Assembly (NCBI GenBank): GCA_037013685.1
Contig: CM072884.1
Coordinates: 100,482,048-100,546,047 of the forward strand
Direction of reading: 5' to 3'
Length of the DNA: 64,000 bases
DNA from: Acridotheres tristis
Lineage: Eukaryota; Chordata; Aves; Passeriformes; Sturnidae
In this document: piece by piece, positions 24,076-35,000 of the stretch
Layout of the letters: every line of letters starts with the position of its first letter
Numbering within the stretch: position 1 is the first letter of the stretch
Translations under genes and position numbers: made by a program
Notes under the pieces: model-generated
The model's input: only the letters and a program-made list of their open reading frames with translations
The model's database searches: none
Told to the model about the DNA's origin: nothing

Positions 24076-25420
24076 CTAGAGAACAGCCTCACTGGGAGCT
24101 GAGGAGAAGTCAAACCCCTGATCCCTCACTCGCAGCCTGATTGCCACACAGTGCTGCTTCCCTCCTGATGTGCACAACCTGCTGAAAGTGAACTTGCAAC
24201 ATGCAAAACGCATTTCTGGAATACACACACAGAACTTATAATATCCATTATATGCCTCCTTCAAGCAAAAGTAAACTGTATTTAAAGGCATTATACATGC
24301 CTGCTATGTAATTACATCCATCAGAGAGAGCTGCTTCCCTGCGTTCCCCTGCTGTTGCCATGGCAGCATCCCCATGTTTGCAAAGTGCAGGGCACCCGCT
24401 CTTAATTATACTTACAAAGCAGCTACGTTTCAAAGGAATACAATAAATACAAAGTTGAAGTGAGGGTGCTGCACTGAAGTGATATGAACAAATATACTTT
24501 TATCACGTCTGCATCTCATGCACACTTCACACCCATTACTGGCGCATTCTCCCTAATTCCCCGGTTCCTTTTGTGCATTTATCGAAAACTCCAGGTTTTG
24601 GTCTGGCAGAAAAGGCAGTCTGTGTTGCAGGCCCCAGAATTATCTCTGCTTCTAACCTGGGAGCTGACTGTTATGAAACCAAAGCAATTGAGAGAGATCC
24701 TTGCCTTCGTACTTATCCAAATGTGCCAGGGGGAATGTCTCTTTACTCAGCCACTGTAAAATGCCATCTCTGCTCTCCACTCCCGCTGGTGCCCAAGCCA
24801 CTCACCCAGCAAATGCCCAGTGAGCTCCCCCCTGCTGCAGTCACCTGTCTCAGTGCTACCATGTTGGTTTTGGTGGCAGCAAAGGTGGCACAATCAGTCT
24901 GAGGTGCCAACATGACATTGATCAAGCAGAACATATTTTGGTGCATGAACACACCACCAGCACAGTCCTTGCTTCCTTGTGGATGAAAAACATGGAAATT
25001 GCAGTTGATATAAATTTACATTTTGGGAAATTTACATTTTTACCCCATAAAGAAACAAGGGATTCCCTCACTCTGAAATTAATGCTCACCCTGAAGTTGA
25101 ACAAGGCTTATACAGATGCTGGATTGCAGATATGAATTATGTATTTTCTGGGGGTGGAATGTCATGCAATTTTAGTGTTATTCAAGCCACAAAGATCCAT
25201 CGGGGAGAAGTAATTAGAATATTTCAGAGACCCAGATTTACATTTCTTAAAGCTTGTGAGCAAAATGAAATTGGCTGCCTCCAATTTACATGTCTGCAAT
25301 CACACCATGAAAAACCTGTCAGATCTCAGCTTTTGGATCTGAAACCTCTGCGGGGGAAACCAGGTGTTCTGGCAAATGATGGTGTTGCTTTGGTGTCACT
25401 TGTGCACAGCTAATTCTGAA
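24076..25420. promoter_or_regulatory. Candidate conserved non-coding / enhancer-like stretch
   Basis: This 1.3-kb segment is free of transposons and low-complexity sequence and has balanced composition. It carries an X-box-like palindrome (24354-24367) and AT-rich homeodomain-type cores such as GTAATTAG near 25211. Open frames at 24573-24902 and 25132-25413 run through it without domains, and I see no exon with splice sites. The regulatory reading is inference from sequence texture only. It could equally be ordinary unique DNA, or contain a short exon that I cannot recognise. Confidence 0.2.
24354..24367. promoter_or_regulatory. RFX X-box-like palindrome
   Basis: The sequence GTTGCCATGGCAGC differs at one base from the symmetrical RFX-family binding site GTTGCCATGGCAAC, which drives ciliary, neuronal and MHC class II genes. 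Sites this close to the full palindrome are uncommon by chance in 64 kb. There is no nearby transcription start to link it to, so its activity is unknown. Confidence 0.4.
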
Positions 25421-25748
25421 ATAAATACGTGCTGAGGTGTAGGGGGCACTGTGTTACTGCATGCATATAAGTAGGTGTGGTAAAAGCCATTGGATCTGAT
25501 TTACAAGACAGAAGCCTTATTTTACAGCTTATTTATTTCTATTCTTAGTTTCTTTTTTTTTCATTTGTGTTTATTTTTCACCTTGTGCTTGGGAAAATTG
25601 TGGTGTTCTCACCAGGGTGTATGCACTCAGCCACAGAAAAGTAAAGGAGTTCTGCTTTTGTAATCAGCTATGCTCTGACTTAATTATCTGGGTAAGCAAT
25701 GTGGCCTGGACAAGCATCAGGGCCTGGACATATAAGGACATGTAGGCA
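25421..25748. other. Unique non-coding DNA
   Basis: A short AT-rich spacer with a T-run at about 25553-25561 and nothing else recognisable. Confidence 0.5.
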
Positions 25749-25818
25749 GTAATTATTATTTTATTTTTAAATTTAAATAATAAAGTAATTATTCTTTTAT
25801 TTTAAAATTCATTTAAAG
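25749..25818. repeat. 36-bp AT-rich direct duplication
   Basis: Two adjacent copies of a unit beginning GTAATTATT occur at 25749-25784 and 25785-25818. Each contains a TTTTATTTT run and ends in an ATTTAAA-type word. They differ at several bases, so the duplication is not recent. Confidence 0.7.
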
Positions 25819-28800
25819 CACTTCTACAATTTGGCCCATGAGCCAGGGGCTGTGTATTTTCTGGCTCTCTATCTGCTCTGTCCAGCTGCCACAGCTCCCT
25901 TAAAATTACAGTGGCTTCTAGATAGACTTGGAGTCTCATTTAGCTCTAGGCTGCTGATATGGGTGGCAGAAGTCTTTGGGCTGCCCTGGCTGGAGCTGTG
26001 GATTGAACAGGAGGCCACAAAGCTCTTGCAAGGCAGGAGTTTGTTGTTTCTTGTACCACATACTGATTCTCAGCACTGGACTCAACAGATGCATTATGTT
26101 TCCTTACTCTGCCAACAGAATAAAAAGAATTCCAGAGTGGTTTGTGCTACCTTGTGCAGGCTCACATTTCCAGACCTTTTGGTCTGCAATAGTTTCCCCA
26201 TAGATCTGAGAAACATACTGCTGAAAGCAGAAATTAGACTGGTTTATATCTATAGGTTTTTGACAATACACACAGATATATACACGTATATATACATAGA
26301 TGTACATGTGGAGCCTGTCCCTCTACTGCCCTTATGTGGAGCACAGATGTTACATAATGCTTCCATCCGGGAACAGAGAAGCAGGGATATGACTAAGCAA
26401 CAGAGCGTGACTTATGAATAACAAATTGTGCATATTCCCAAAGATATTTCTTTAGCTGATCTCCAAGGAAAGAAATCTCCAATTAATACATTTGAGAAAA
26501 CTCCCATCTTCTAGAGGACTATGAGGAGATAGTGGAGGACAAAGAGCAAACAGAAAAACACACAGAATTTATGCCATAAATTTGCATTGCTCCTTGTAGA
26601 TAACTCGTCTCTGACAATGACTTCATGCATTGATTCAGATGATTAATATGTGGGTCAAGAGTTTTCACCCACTGCACAGCAATGAGTGCAGTGGGATTGA
26701 ACTCCAGCTTGCAGCTGAAGGCAGAAAGCAGACCCCTCACAGGCACCAGAGAGCATTTTGGGGTAGATTAAAAATGAGTAGGGTGAGATCTAGGAAGTTC
26801 TGTCTCCTGATTCTACTTGACCAGAAACCTGCATGCAGACACCTACAGCTTTATCACCCTCTTGCCTTGCCTCTTTGGGTTGTAAGTACATCCTGTATAA
26901 TCCAGCATTTGAAGCTATCAGTTGGCCCAGCAAGAACCTTGTAAAGGGGCAGCATCAGCAAGGCAAGCACTTCCTTGTCTGGAAGAAACTAGCAGAGCTC
27001 CATTCCAACCAATAAAGCTGTGCCAGATGACTCCTGCTGGGTCTCTAGGACTCAGATTTCTCAGACAAAAAAAATATCTAATTGACAATAAAACAAGAGA
27101 GGAGGAGGGAAAGGTTTTAAATGTCTGAAAGATGATTTGGAGACAGAAAATGAAGGGCCGGGGCAAAGAAACAAGGACACATTTGAAATGATTCAGTAAG
27201 CTAATGGGGAAAAAGATGAAAGAAATATCACAGATAATGGGAGAAGCATGATTATTTTCCATCTCCTCTCTTAATCCACATTTTGTCAAAGCAATCATGA
27301 TTTTCCCATGGAGACAATATGACCATCTGATCCAAGGAGCTTTCATTTATATGAGACATCAGCTTGCAATGGCAGCCCCTCAGGCCTGGAATCCTTGCTG
27401 GCCTTAGTGCTGATCAGGTGATTATACAGAGCAGTTCTTATCTGCTGAATTTCTAAACGGCTCCCCTTGGAGCAGGTGTATCTACACAAGCACTGCAGGA
27501 CAAAAGGCACTGCTGAGCTCCAGCTCTCCCTTGCTGGTCAAACAGAGCTGAGTTGGTAAAAAACCCTCTGCCATTTATTGCAAGGGGGATGATCCAGGGA
27601 AGGGTGCCATGAAAGTTTGGCTCCAGAGCTCCTTTTTGGTACGGCACCTTTTTGGACTGAGCTCTTAAATTCTTTCAAAGGCACAGTGAGGCCAAGCCTT
27701 TCTGCTGACCTTTTCAGATGCTCACCCGTGGCTTGGCTCTTTATTTCCACTCAGATCCACTGTCTCATCTGTATTGGCTTTCTGTGCCATTCCCCTTGCT
27801 TCTCCCCCAGGACAGCACAGTGTGATCTCATTTATTAGTCTTGCTAACAAGGCCTTGCTCTTTATCTTTTCTCCTTCTCTTTTGCTATCTTCTTCTATTA
27901 ATCACAAGGTTTGCTTCACTCTGTGCTTTCACATTTCGCCATGACATTATTTCTCCTCATGCAGGGCAGCACCCCCTGATGTGGATGGGCTCTTGCTTCC
28001 TGGGGACAGGCCTTTGGATTCCTGAGTGACAGAATGCTCAGCAGAATTCAAGGCTCCACCCAGTCCAACACGATGCTGATCTGGTCAGTGAGGGTAGCTG
28101 ATTTCATGGTTGACTGCAATCTGAGAGAGGAGGTTGTGACCAAACCAATCTCCTGTCTGTAACAGATGCTAATAAGTTTCATGATGTGGATACAACTTTG
28201 ATCTTCATCTTAGGCCTGAATGTAAAGAACCTAATAAACCAAAGAAATGAAGTGAATTTTCCCATGCATTTTCCCATGACCAGTTCAACTGTGGATGAAG
28301 GCTGAAGTATTTGAAGTCCAGGATTAAGGGGGGAGGGATGCATGTTTGGGTAGGCTACTGAAACCTTTAGTTCCAGAAGAGCAACTACCTGATTTGGAAG
28401 GACTTCAAATATCTGAAAGATGAGCTCTATGTATATTTAACATCCAATTATAAAAATAACTAAAATGAGTGCACGTTGTAAATCTTTCCTCAATGATATT
28501 TGTGTCAGAACTGGTGATAAGACAGCAGCATAGATACGACAATTTGAAAAACTCTCCTATTTTATGTCTCATTTCATACCTTTGACCAACTCTCCAAGCT
28601 TCCCTTCAGCTGTCAGCTCTGTGGAGGTTTATTCACCAGCAATCAAGATTCCAGGCATTCCCAGGAACATTTATACTGACATGTTCCTCTCTTTCCACTA
28701 ACCCTCATCTATGCCCATCTCTTCTCTTTTCAGCTCCATTTCACTGCATTTTCTCCTTTCCTTAGGCAGGGCAGTGACTCTGCTTTCTGAACATGGCCAC

Positions 28801-28889
28801 TCTGGGGCTCAGCAATGGTGGGAAAGTGTCACACTTCTAGCAGTGTAGCAGATAGCAGTGATGGGGTTTTTCATTGGGATTGATTTATT
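25819..28889. other. Unique non-coding DNA with the window's longest open frame
   Basis: An open frame of 196 codons (25831-26421, plus) lies here, but it reads through a TA/CA microsatellite at 26255-26305, has no recognised domain or signal, and its start lacks a good vertebrate initiation context. I treat it as chance. The remainder, including GC-richer patches at 26680-27060 and 27360-27830, shows opposing open frames on both strands and no recognisable gene. Confidence 0.45.
26255..26305. repeat. (CA/TA)-rich microsatellite
   Basis: An imperfect run of acacacagatatatacacg and tatatacatagatgtacatg units. It lies inside an open frame and gives that frame its tyrosine/isoleucine-rich string. 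Confidence 0.75.
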
Positions 28890-29432
28890 TCATAAAATCG
28901 TAGAATAGTTTGGGTTGGAAGCGACCTTTAAAGGTCATCTAGCTCAAGCTCCCTGCAAGGAGCAGGAACACCTTCAATCAGATCAGGTTGCCCAAAGCCC
29001 ATCCACATGACTTTGACCACCTCCAGTGACAGGGCACCACATCCTCTCTGTGCAATGTGTTCCTGTGCCTGGCCATCCTTATAGTAAAGATTTCTTCCTA
29101 ATATCTAGTTTGAATCTGTCCTCTTCTAGTTTAAAACCACATGGCCATTGTCCTATCATAACAAGCCTGGCTACAAACTCTATCCCCATCTTTCTTATAA
29201 GCCCTGTCACATACTAGTTGGCTGCTAGAAAGTCTCCCCAGAACCTTCTCTTTTCCAGGCTGAACAATTACCACTCTCTCAACTCCCTGTGCTCACGGGA
29301 GAGCTGCTCCATCCCCCCGAGCCCCTTTGTGGCCTCCAATGGACCTGCTCCAGCAGCTCCCTGTCATTCCAGTGCTCAGGGCTCCAGAGCTCCATGCAGT
29401 GCTCCAGGTGTACTCTCTCTAGAGGCATAGCT
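28890..29432 (-). mobile_element. CR1 LINE, 5'-truncated 3' portion
   Basis: A minus-strand CR1 copy. The plus strand starts with the complement of the canonical CR1 end (tcataaaatcgtagaatagt, then ttgggttggaagcgacc and ggtcatct). It continues through the 3' part of ORF2 to about 29432, where the minus strand encodes remnants of the C-terminal motifs (for example HLEHCMELWSPEHWNDRELLEQVHW, aligned with the HLEYCVQFWAP...MDLLERVQ region). About 540 bp is retained. Beyond 29432 the sequence stops resembling CR1. Confidence 0.9.
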
Positions 29433-31734
29433 GTGCTGCGTTGTAGACAACACAGATAACACAGGTAAGATCTGCCAATACCAACTGAACAAGCTCTGGA
29501 AGTAGCAGAGAGTGTCAGCCCAGCTCGGCTCACAAGGAATAAACCTTAACCACCGAGCTGGTTGCTCTGTGCCACTCTGTATCATATTGATCAACTTCAG
29601 GGGCTCTGGACACACCTCTCCTGCATGGCATAGGGAAGCGGGGAGGGATTTCAAATAGTTCTTCATATTCTGAACTGAGAAGTGAGAGGGAACTTCTATG
29701 CAGCCATGCACATGAGCTCTATTAAAGAAACACAGACTGCAACACTCCGGTTTCTTTCCTATGTGGATATTTTTAAATTTTTGCTTCCTTCTAACATCTT
29801 TAAACACCCCAATTAGCTGTTCAGTCCCATTTATTGCAAGCTGTGTCAAAGACTTTTAGCATGGACTGTTGGACTTTCGGTAACTAAATCACAACTTTTC
29901 TCCTATTAAAATATTCCCTTTTTGTTCACCAAGGATACATTTTCTAGATCTTGTGCATTTGACTGAATGCACTAGTATATTATGACCTTTCTGTGCACAA
30001 GCCTTTCTTTTTTAGCCTATGCTTTGTACTTTGAAGAGCCACTTTAATGAAGCTTCACACGTGTGAATGTTTTTCTTTACTTTCATGATAGCAAGCACTG
30101 TAACATATTGATAGTTTCCAGGCAGGTTGTACAACTGAAGATGTTTGCTTTCTTAGAGTAAACAGGCACTTCTGATTCTGCTGTTTAGTTTGGTCAAAAA
30201 GTATTACCAGCCGTCCCCAGCATGATATTTACATAGAAGGAATGCAAGCTCTTGTCCAGCTCAAGTGATTTTTATGATCCAATGAGTAACCAGATATTAG
30301 TCACCAGAAGGTCTTTTGACCTCATTTATTTTTACCTTCTTTTCTGCTAATAAGTATATTATTATGGTTATGAACTGCCTACTCTTTACTCAGAAAAAGT
30401 CAGCTTCCTGGAAAAATCTGCCAATTGTAATTCACTTTCAGCTTGCTAGCTTGGAAATTAGGACAAACTAATGGTGTATTGACTCAGACATAAGTTTGTA
30501 AAAAAGGAGCCACTTCAAAGCTACTCTTCTGACTTTTCAGGAGGCACATGTATATGGAAGCAAGAGCTTCATATATACTGGACAGAGGAAACACTCGAGC
30601 TTCTTCTACATTCTCACTCCCCTATCTCCAGGCTGTTTAGATCTGAATCACCTCAGACCTTTTCCAGCTGAACAACAAAGCTCATCTGGCCCAGACAACA
30701 CTGGCTGTTGTAGGAACAGCACAGTGGTTTTGCAGTATGAACAAAGCATGAAGAGATACAGGTTGCAAATTCCTTGGAGATGACACAGGGAAGACCTTTT
30801 CACTTATGAGACAGTGTTAAATAGGCTACTTGCATAACCCATACTTCTCCCAAGACCTCTGCTGGAGCAAGGATCTGGAAGCAGCATCCTGCCATGTTAG
30901 CAGATGGACATGAGTAAGGCAGCCAAGAGAGCAGAGAAAAGGGGATGCTTACAGGGAAATCCCATAAAGGGAGTTCATCCCAGCTGAAGGATGTAGACAG
31001 CTGTTAACAAGTTCGCTGAATGCAGTGGAGAGACATAATTATAATATGACTGTACACAAGCAAGGAACTGGGATTAAGACCTCAGCAACAGCAAGGCAGG
31101 TTTTACAGTATGAATCACCAGCAGACAGCTAGTGTTATTTATGAAAGCAGGTTCATCACCCTCTGCAGGCAATGCTGTGTCTCGTCACCAGACGAGGCTG
31201 GGATGAGATCCCTCACCACGCAAGCTGGCACATTATCCCTGCTGAGACCACGTGCAGCTCTGTGCTGCCACTCAGCATGAACAGAGCCATCAAAATCTTC
31301 CTCTAAGCCACCAGGAAAATGCATGAAATTTCTCATCTCCAAAAGCTCAGCTCTGCAACCTCTGCAGTACAACAGAATATTGTTGAGGGCTTCTAACTAG
31401 GCACTGCAAGTAAAATGGCAGAATTAGTCTGTTTGCCCACAGGTAGTGCCCAATCTGCCTGTTTTCCAGTTGGATGCTATTTAAGGATAATATAAGCAGC
31501 TCTCCTGCTGCAGTAATAGTACATTGTAATAAAATTGCAAGTTTTGCTACTGAAACACACCTTTGTATGCTTTAATGGGTTTATTAGGAGCTGTGAAATT
31601 TAATTAAATACAGGGCAAGCATTTTATCTTGTCAGCTCTGCTGACAGATCTGACATTCATTGAGCACAGATGCTCCTCTTGAAAGATCTCTGTTCATCCT
31701 AGGTGTTAATCCTGCCTCTTCTTCTCTGTTTTTT
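29433..31734. other. Unique non-coding DNA
   Basis: No gene or repeat recognised. The minus-strand open frame ending at 29849 begins in unique sequence and runs into CR1-derived sequence, so it is not a gene. The 30-31 kb part is ordinary AT-rich DNA with almost no open frame. Confidence 0.5.
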
Positions 31735-31830
31735 TTTTTTGGGGGGTGCTTTTTCGTTTGTTTTTTTGTTTGTTTGTTTTTGTGGGTTATTTGTTTTGTT
31801 TTATTTTGTTTTGCTTTGTTTTAATATGTG
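31735..31830. repeat. T/G-rich low-complexity tract
   Basis: A strongly strand-asymmetric run built of TTTTG, TTTG and GTTTT units, with a GGGGGG block near 31741. Such tracts often mark decayed poly-A or (TTTTG)n ends of retroposons. Here no retroposon body is recognised beside it. Confidence 0.85.
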
Positions 31831-31895
31831 TATGTTTATTTGCATATGGGGATTTCACAGCAGTGAATGTTAGGATAGTTTTTAGTGTAGGTTAT

Positions 31896-31958
31896 AGAAA
31901 CATAGAATCACAGAATGGTTTAGGTTGAAAGGGGTCTCAGAGATTGTATAGTTCCAAA
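31896..31958 (-). mobile_element. CR1 3' tail remnant (minus orientation)
   Basis: Plus-strand sequence atagaaacatagaatcacag followed by aatggtttaggttgaaaggg is the complement of the CR1 3' terminus. Only about 60 bp are present. It abuts a second CR1 tail in the opposite orientation. Confidence 0.8.
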
Positions 31959-32019
31959 CCCTAAGTAGATTATCTTTAAAGTCTCTTCCAAACTCAACAA
32001 TTCTATGATTCTATGAATC
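31959..32019 (+). mobile_element. CR1 3' tail remnant (plus orientation)
   Basis: The sequence tagattatctttaaagtctc followed by ttccaaactcaacaattcta and tgattctatgaat matches the sense CR1 3' end, including the terminal ATTCTATGATTCTATGA-type repeats. It forms an inverted pair with the tail immediately to its left. Confidence 0.8.
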
Positions 32020-35000
32020 AACACCCAGTGTATTCTGAAGCCTTTTTGTATATCTACAAGAGGACACATGTCAAAAGCAGCTAATAAAGGAGACAAAACT
32101 CTTGAGTTCTTTCTAGCATGGTTAGAGATTAAGGATGTAAAGTTAAAGCAACAAATTATTTGTGTCAATGTGCAGATTGACTTGGAGGATGAAATTTAGA
32201 ATTTTTATTTATGCCTTAGATACGTTCCATGGGAGGGATAGGACACATCAGGGCTGGTGCTGCAATAGTGTCCTTAGCCTGAGAGCAGGAATCCTTCTGT
32301 GACACCACAGCTGCCTTCACAGAGCAGAGCAGGGTAAATGCATCCAGAGGATTTGCTACTGAGGTGCTGGGAGTCTTGGCGCCTAAAGCAGGGTTCAGAA
32401 GACACTGGAGACACCAGAGTTTCTAAGATTACATATTTCAGTGCCTACATCCTTTATGGATGGATCCAGCTCTCATGTAACTGTTGGCTTTTTGCTATGA
32501 ATTCGTGTGTGTTTCAGTCCTCACCTGGAAAAACAAGGCAATAATTCTCTCTGTCAAGTGTCTCACTGCTGAGCCTACCAAGAGAGGGTGACAGCTGTGA
32601 TTTTTGCAGTTGTGGTGTGCTAGAAAGTGAGCTGCACTTGTCAGCTGACAGGTAAAGCTGTTTTTGCTTGTGGTGAACCTGAGAATGAAAAGAGGTGACT
32701 AATTCATGGAAGTTTCTATTGTCCACTAGCCCAGCCTCTTAGACACTTCGTCACCTCACAACTATGCAATTAGTTACTTCTCCTTCCAAAAGCAGCTCAG
32801 ACACACACTTCTAAGCAGTGGTATCACTTATTAAATGATGCAAACCCCTCATCCTTAATGGGTCATGGTCTGGAAAAGACAGCCTTACTGATAACAGTAC
32901 ACTGAGACTTTCCTTTAGGTTTTGTTAGGAATGTTGCTCTTCGGAGATTCCAGCATGCCTCACTGAAGACCCAGAGGATTTAGAACTTCCTCACCAGGGC
33001 TGGGACTGCAGAGAAGCCCTGGGAATGTGCTGCTGATGCGCGGGTGCAGCAGTCCCCAGACTGGTGGTAAAGTATTGTGGTGTTAGTCACTGGCAAAGGC
33101 GAGGGCAAACAAACAAGAAGAAATTCAAAGAGAACATCAAACCACTGTAAGCAACCTGAATTATGCAGGAGTCATAGAGTGAACACCAAGAGAATTGGAT
33201 AGGAAAATTACTGAAAAATGTATAACAACATCTGTCTTATGTCTGTATTGGACTCGAAGCAGAGCTGGAAAACCTGTTTTGATGACATGCCAGGCAAAAC
33301 AAAAATGTTCCTTGTCCCTCAAAGAAAATTAATTCAGAAAAATGCCACAAATTATTTCTCCTTCTGCCACATTAACCCATTCAGAGCTGCCTATCCACTT
33401 TTGCAGGCCTTACAAATTCAGAGGAGGCAGCACCAGCCCCACCAGCAATGTTAATTCAGCTCAAGTGGGAGCTGAGACAGCCAGCCTGGAGTTATCAAGG
33501 AGCTGCAGCCTGAAAAGGGGGAAGCTGCTCTTCTGTCACTGTGGAATATTTCTGACCCAGGGTGAGCCCATGCTGAAACAGGGGTTGGTGAACATGGGAA
33601 TAGATGGGATATCCTGTCAGTGCCAGGACCCAGGTGGCTGCAGGGTTTCTGCCATCCCAGCTCCAGGGTCATCAGAGCTCAGTTAGAAAATGTCCCTGTT
33701 CCATTCAGTGTTTGCAGCTCCAGGCACTGAATTTGCTCTGGGAGAGTAGAGAGGTGAAGCCTGCTCTGCCTCTCAAATTTTCCCATAAAATTAATGAAGG
33801 AAAGGCTGTAGCAGTGCCTCCACCTCAGCTGATTCTGCTTCTCTGTTTAGCAACCAGTCACCCATAAGCTGAAGTATGAAGTTTAGCCCTCTGGAAGAAA
33901 ATATGTCAGGCCCTCAAAGGACACCTGTGGGGCACACGGGAATCTCACAGGCTCCTCTGCACTGTGCTCAGCTGCAAAGATGCCAGGAAGCAAAAACTGT
34001 CAGGATTACATTACTGGAGGCAGAGATAACAAAGCACAATATTTAAGCTAACAGTTTAGCTGTCTAGGACAGTGTCATTACCATCAACCAATAGTGATTT
34101 CTAAAAGATAATTCATAAAAGACTGGATTGAACACCTTCTGAGCATTTTGACAAAAACATAAGAAGATTTGATGTCTTTTTTTTTTAACTTCTGTGCTTT
34201 TTAAAATGAATTTTATAAATCTCATTTCATTTTTCTGCCTGAAGTACATTAGTTTCTATGGAAACATGGTAGGCATTTACGTGCATGGTGTATTCTGACA
34301 TCCATATGGGGAGTAGAAGGACAAGTTATGTCACCATTCTGAAATGCAGGCATTTATGTGATGCTTACCATGGTTCTACGTGCAAGAGAGAGGATGACAG
34401 AGGATACCTTTGGTCTGTTATATAACAGATGCAAAAGCCCAGATACAGGGAGGCAGCAATGAGCTGAGCTGTAGAATTTAACACACACACTCAATGCATT
34501 TATATTCACACCAAGGAAGAATTTAGGATTCACTTAATATTTTTATTTTGCCTATTTGGTGCAGCCATGCCTGTCTTCACTGTGTGGAGCATCACTGAAA
34601 TTCAGTGAATTAATTACCACAGAAAGGCTAATGATGTAACTCATCCTTCCTGTGACAACATTCAGTATTGCTGAAGAAAATATAAAGGAAACAATCATGC
34701 TGTTTCTTCTTTCATGAAAATGAGAAAATTATATTGTGACACAACCTGTAAATAACAGAACCATTGGCTATGTAAGTATTTCATTCAGGAACATAAAACA
34801 AGCTTACAGTGAGTCATACTTGTTCCTTATGTTTTAAATAGGCTTTTATGAATCTACATTTCATATCTTCTGAAGGGTTAATGAAACCTACCCTATTTGA
34901 AGTATGTTTTTAAAAGCCATGCTAGTCAGTCCAGGATACTTAGAGAATAAAATTATTGCTGTACCTTGGGCACGCTACAGAGCTAGAATGCACCCACACA

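Noticed and set aside
25831..26421. 196-codon open frame as a gene
   Set aside because: No domain, poor start context (cccATGa), reads through a microsatellite, and no splice or promoter context; treated as chance.
29376..29849. 157-codon minus-strand frame
   Set aside because: Its C-terminal part is CR1-derived and the N-terminal part has no similarity; it is a chance read-through.
31735..31830. T/G tract as part of a CRISPR-like or telomeric array
   Set aside because: Units are irregular TTTG/TTTTG low-complexity sequence with no spacers and no TTAGGG periodicity.
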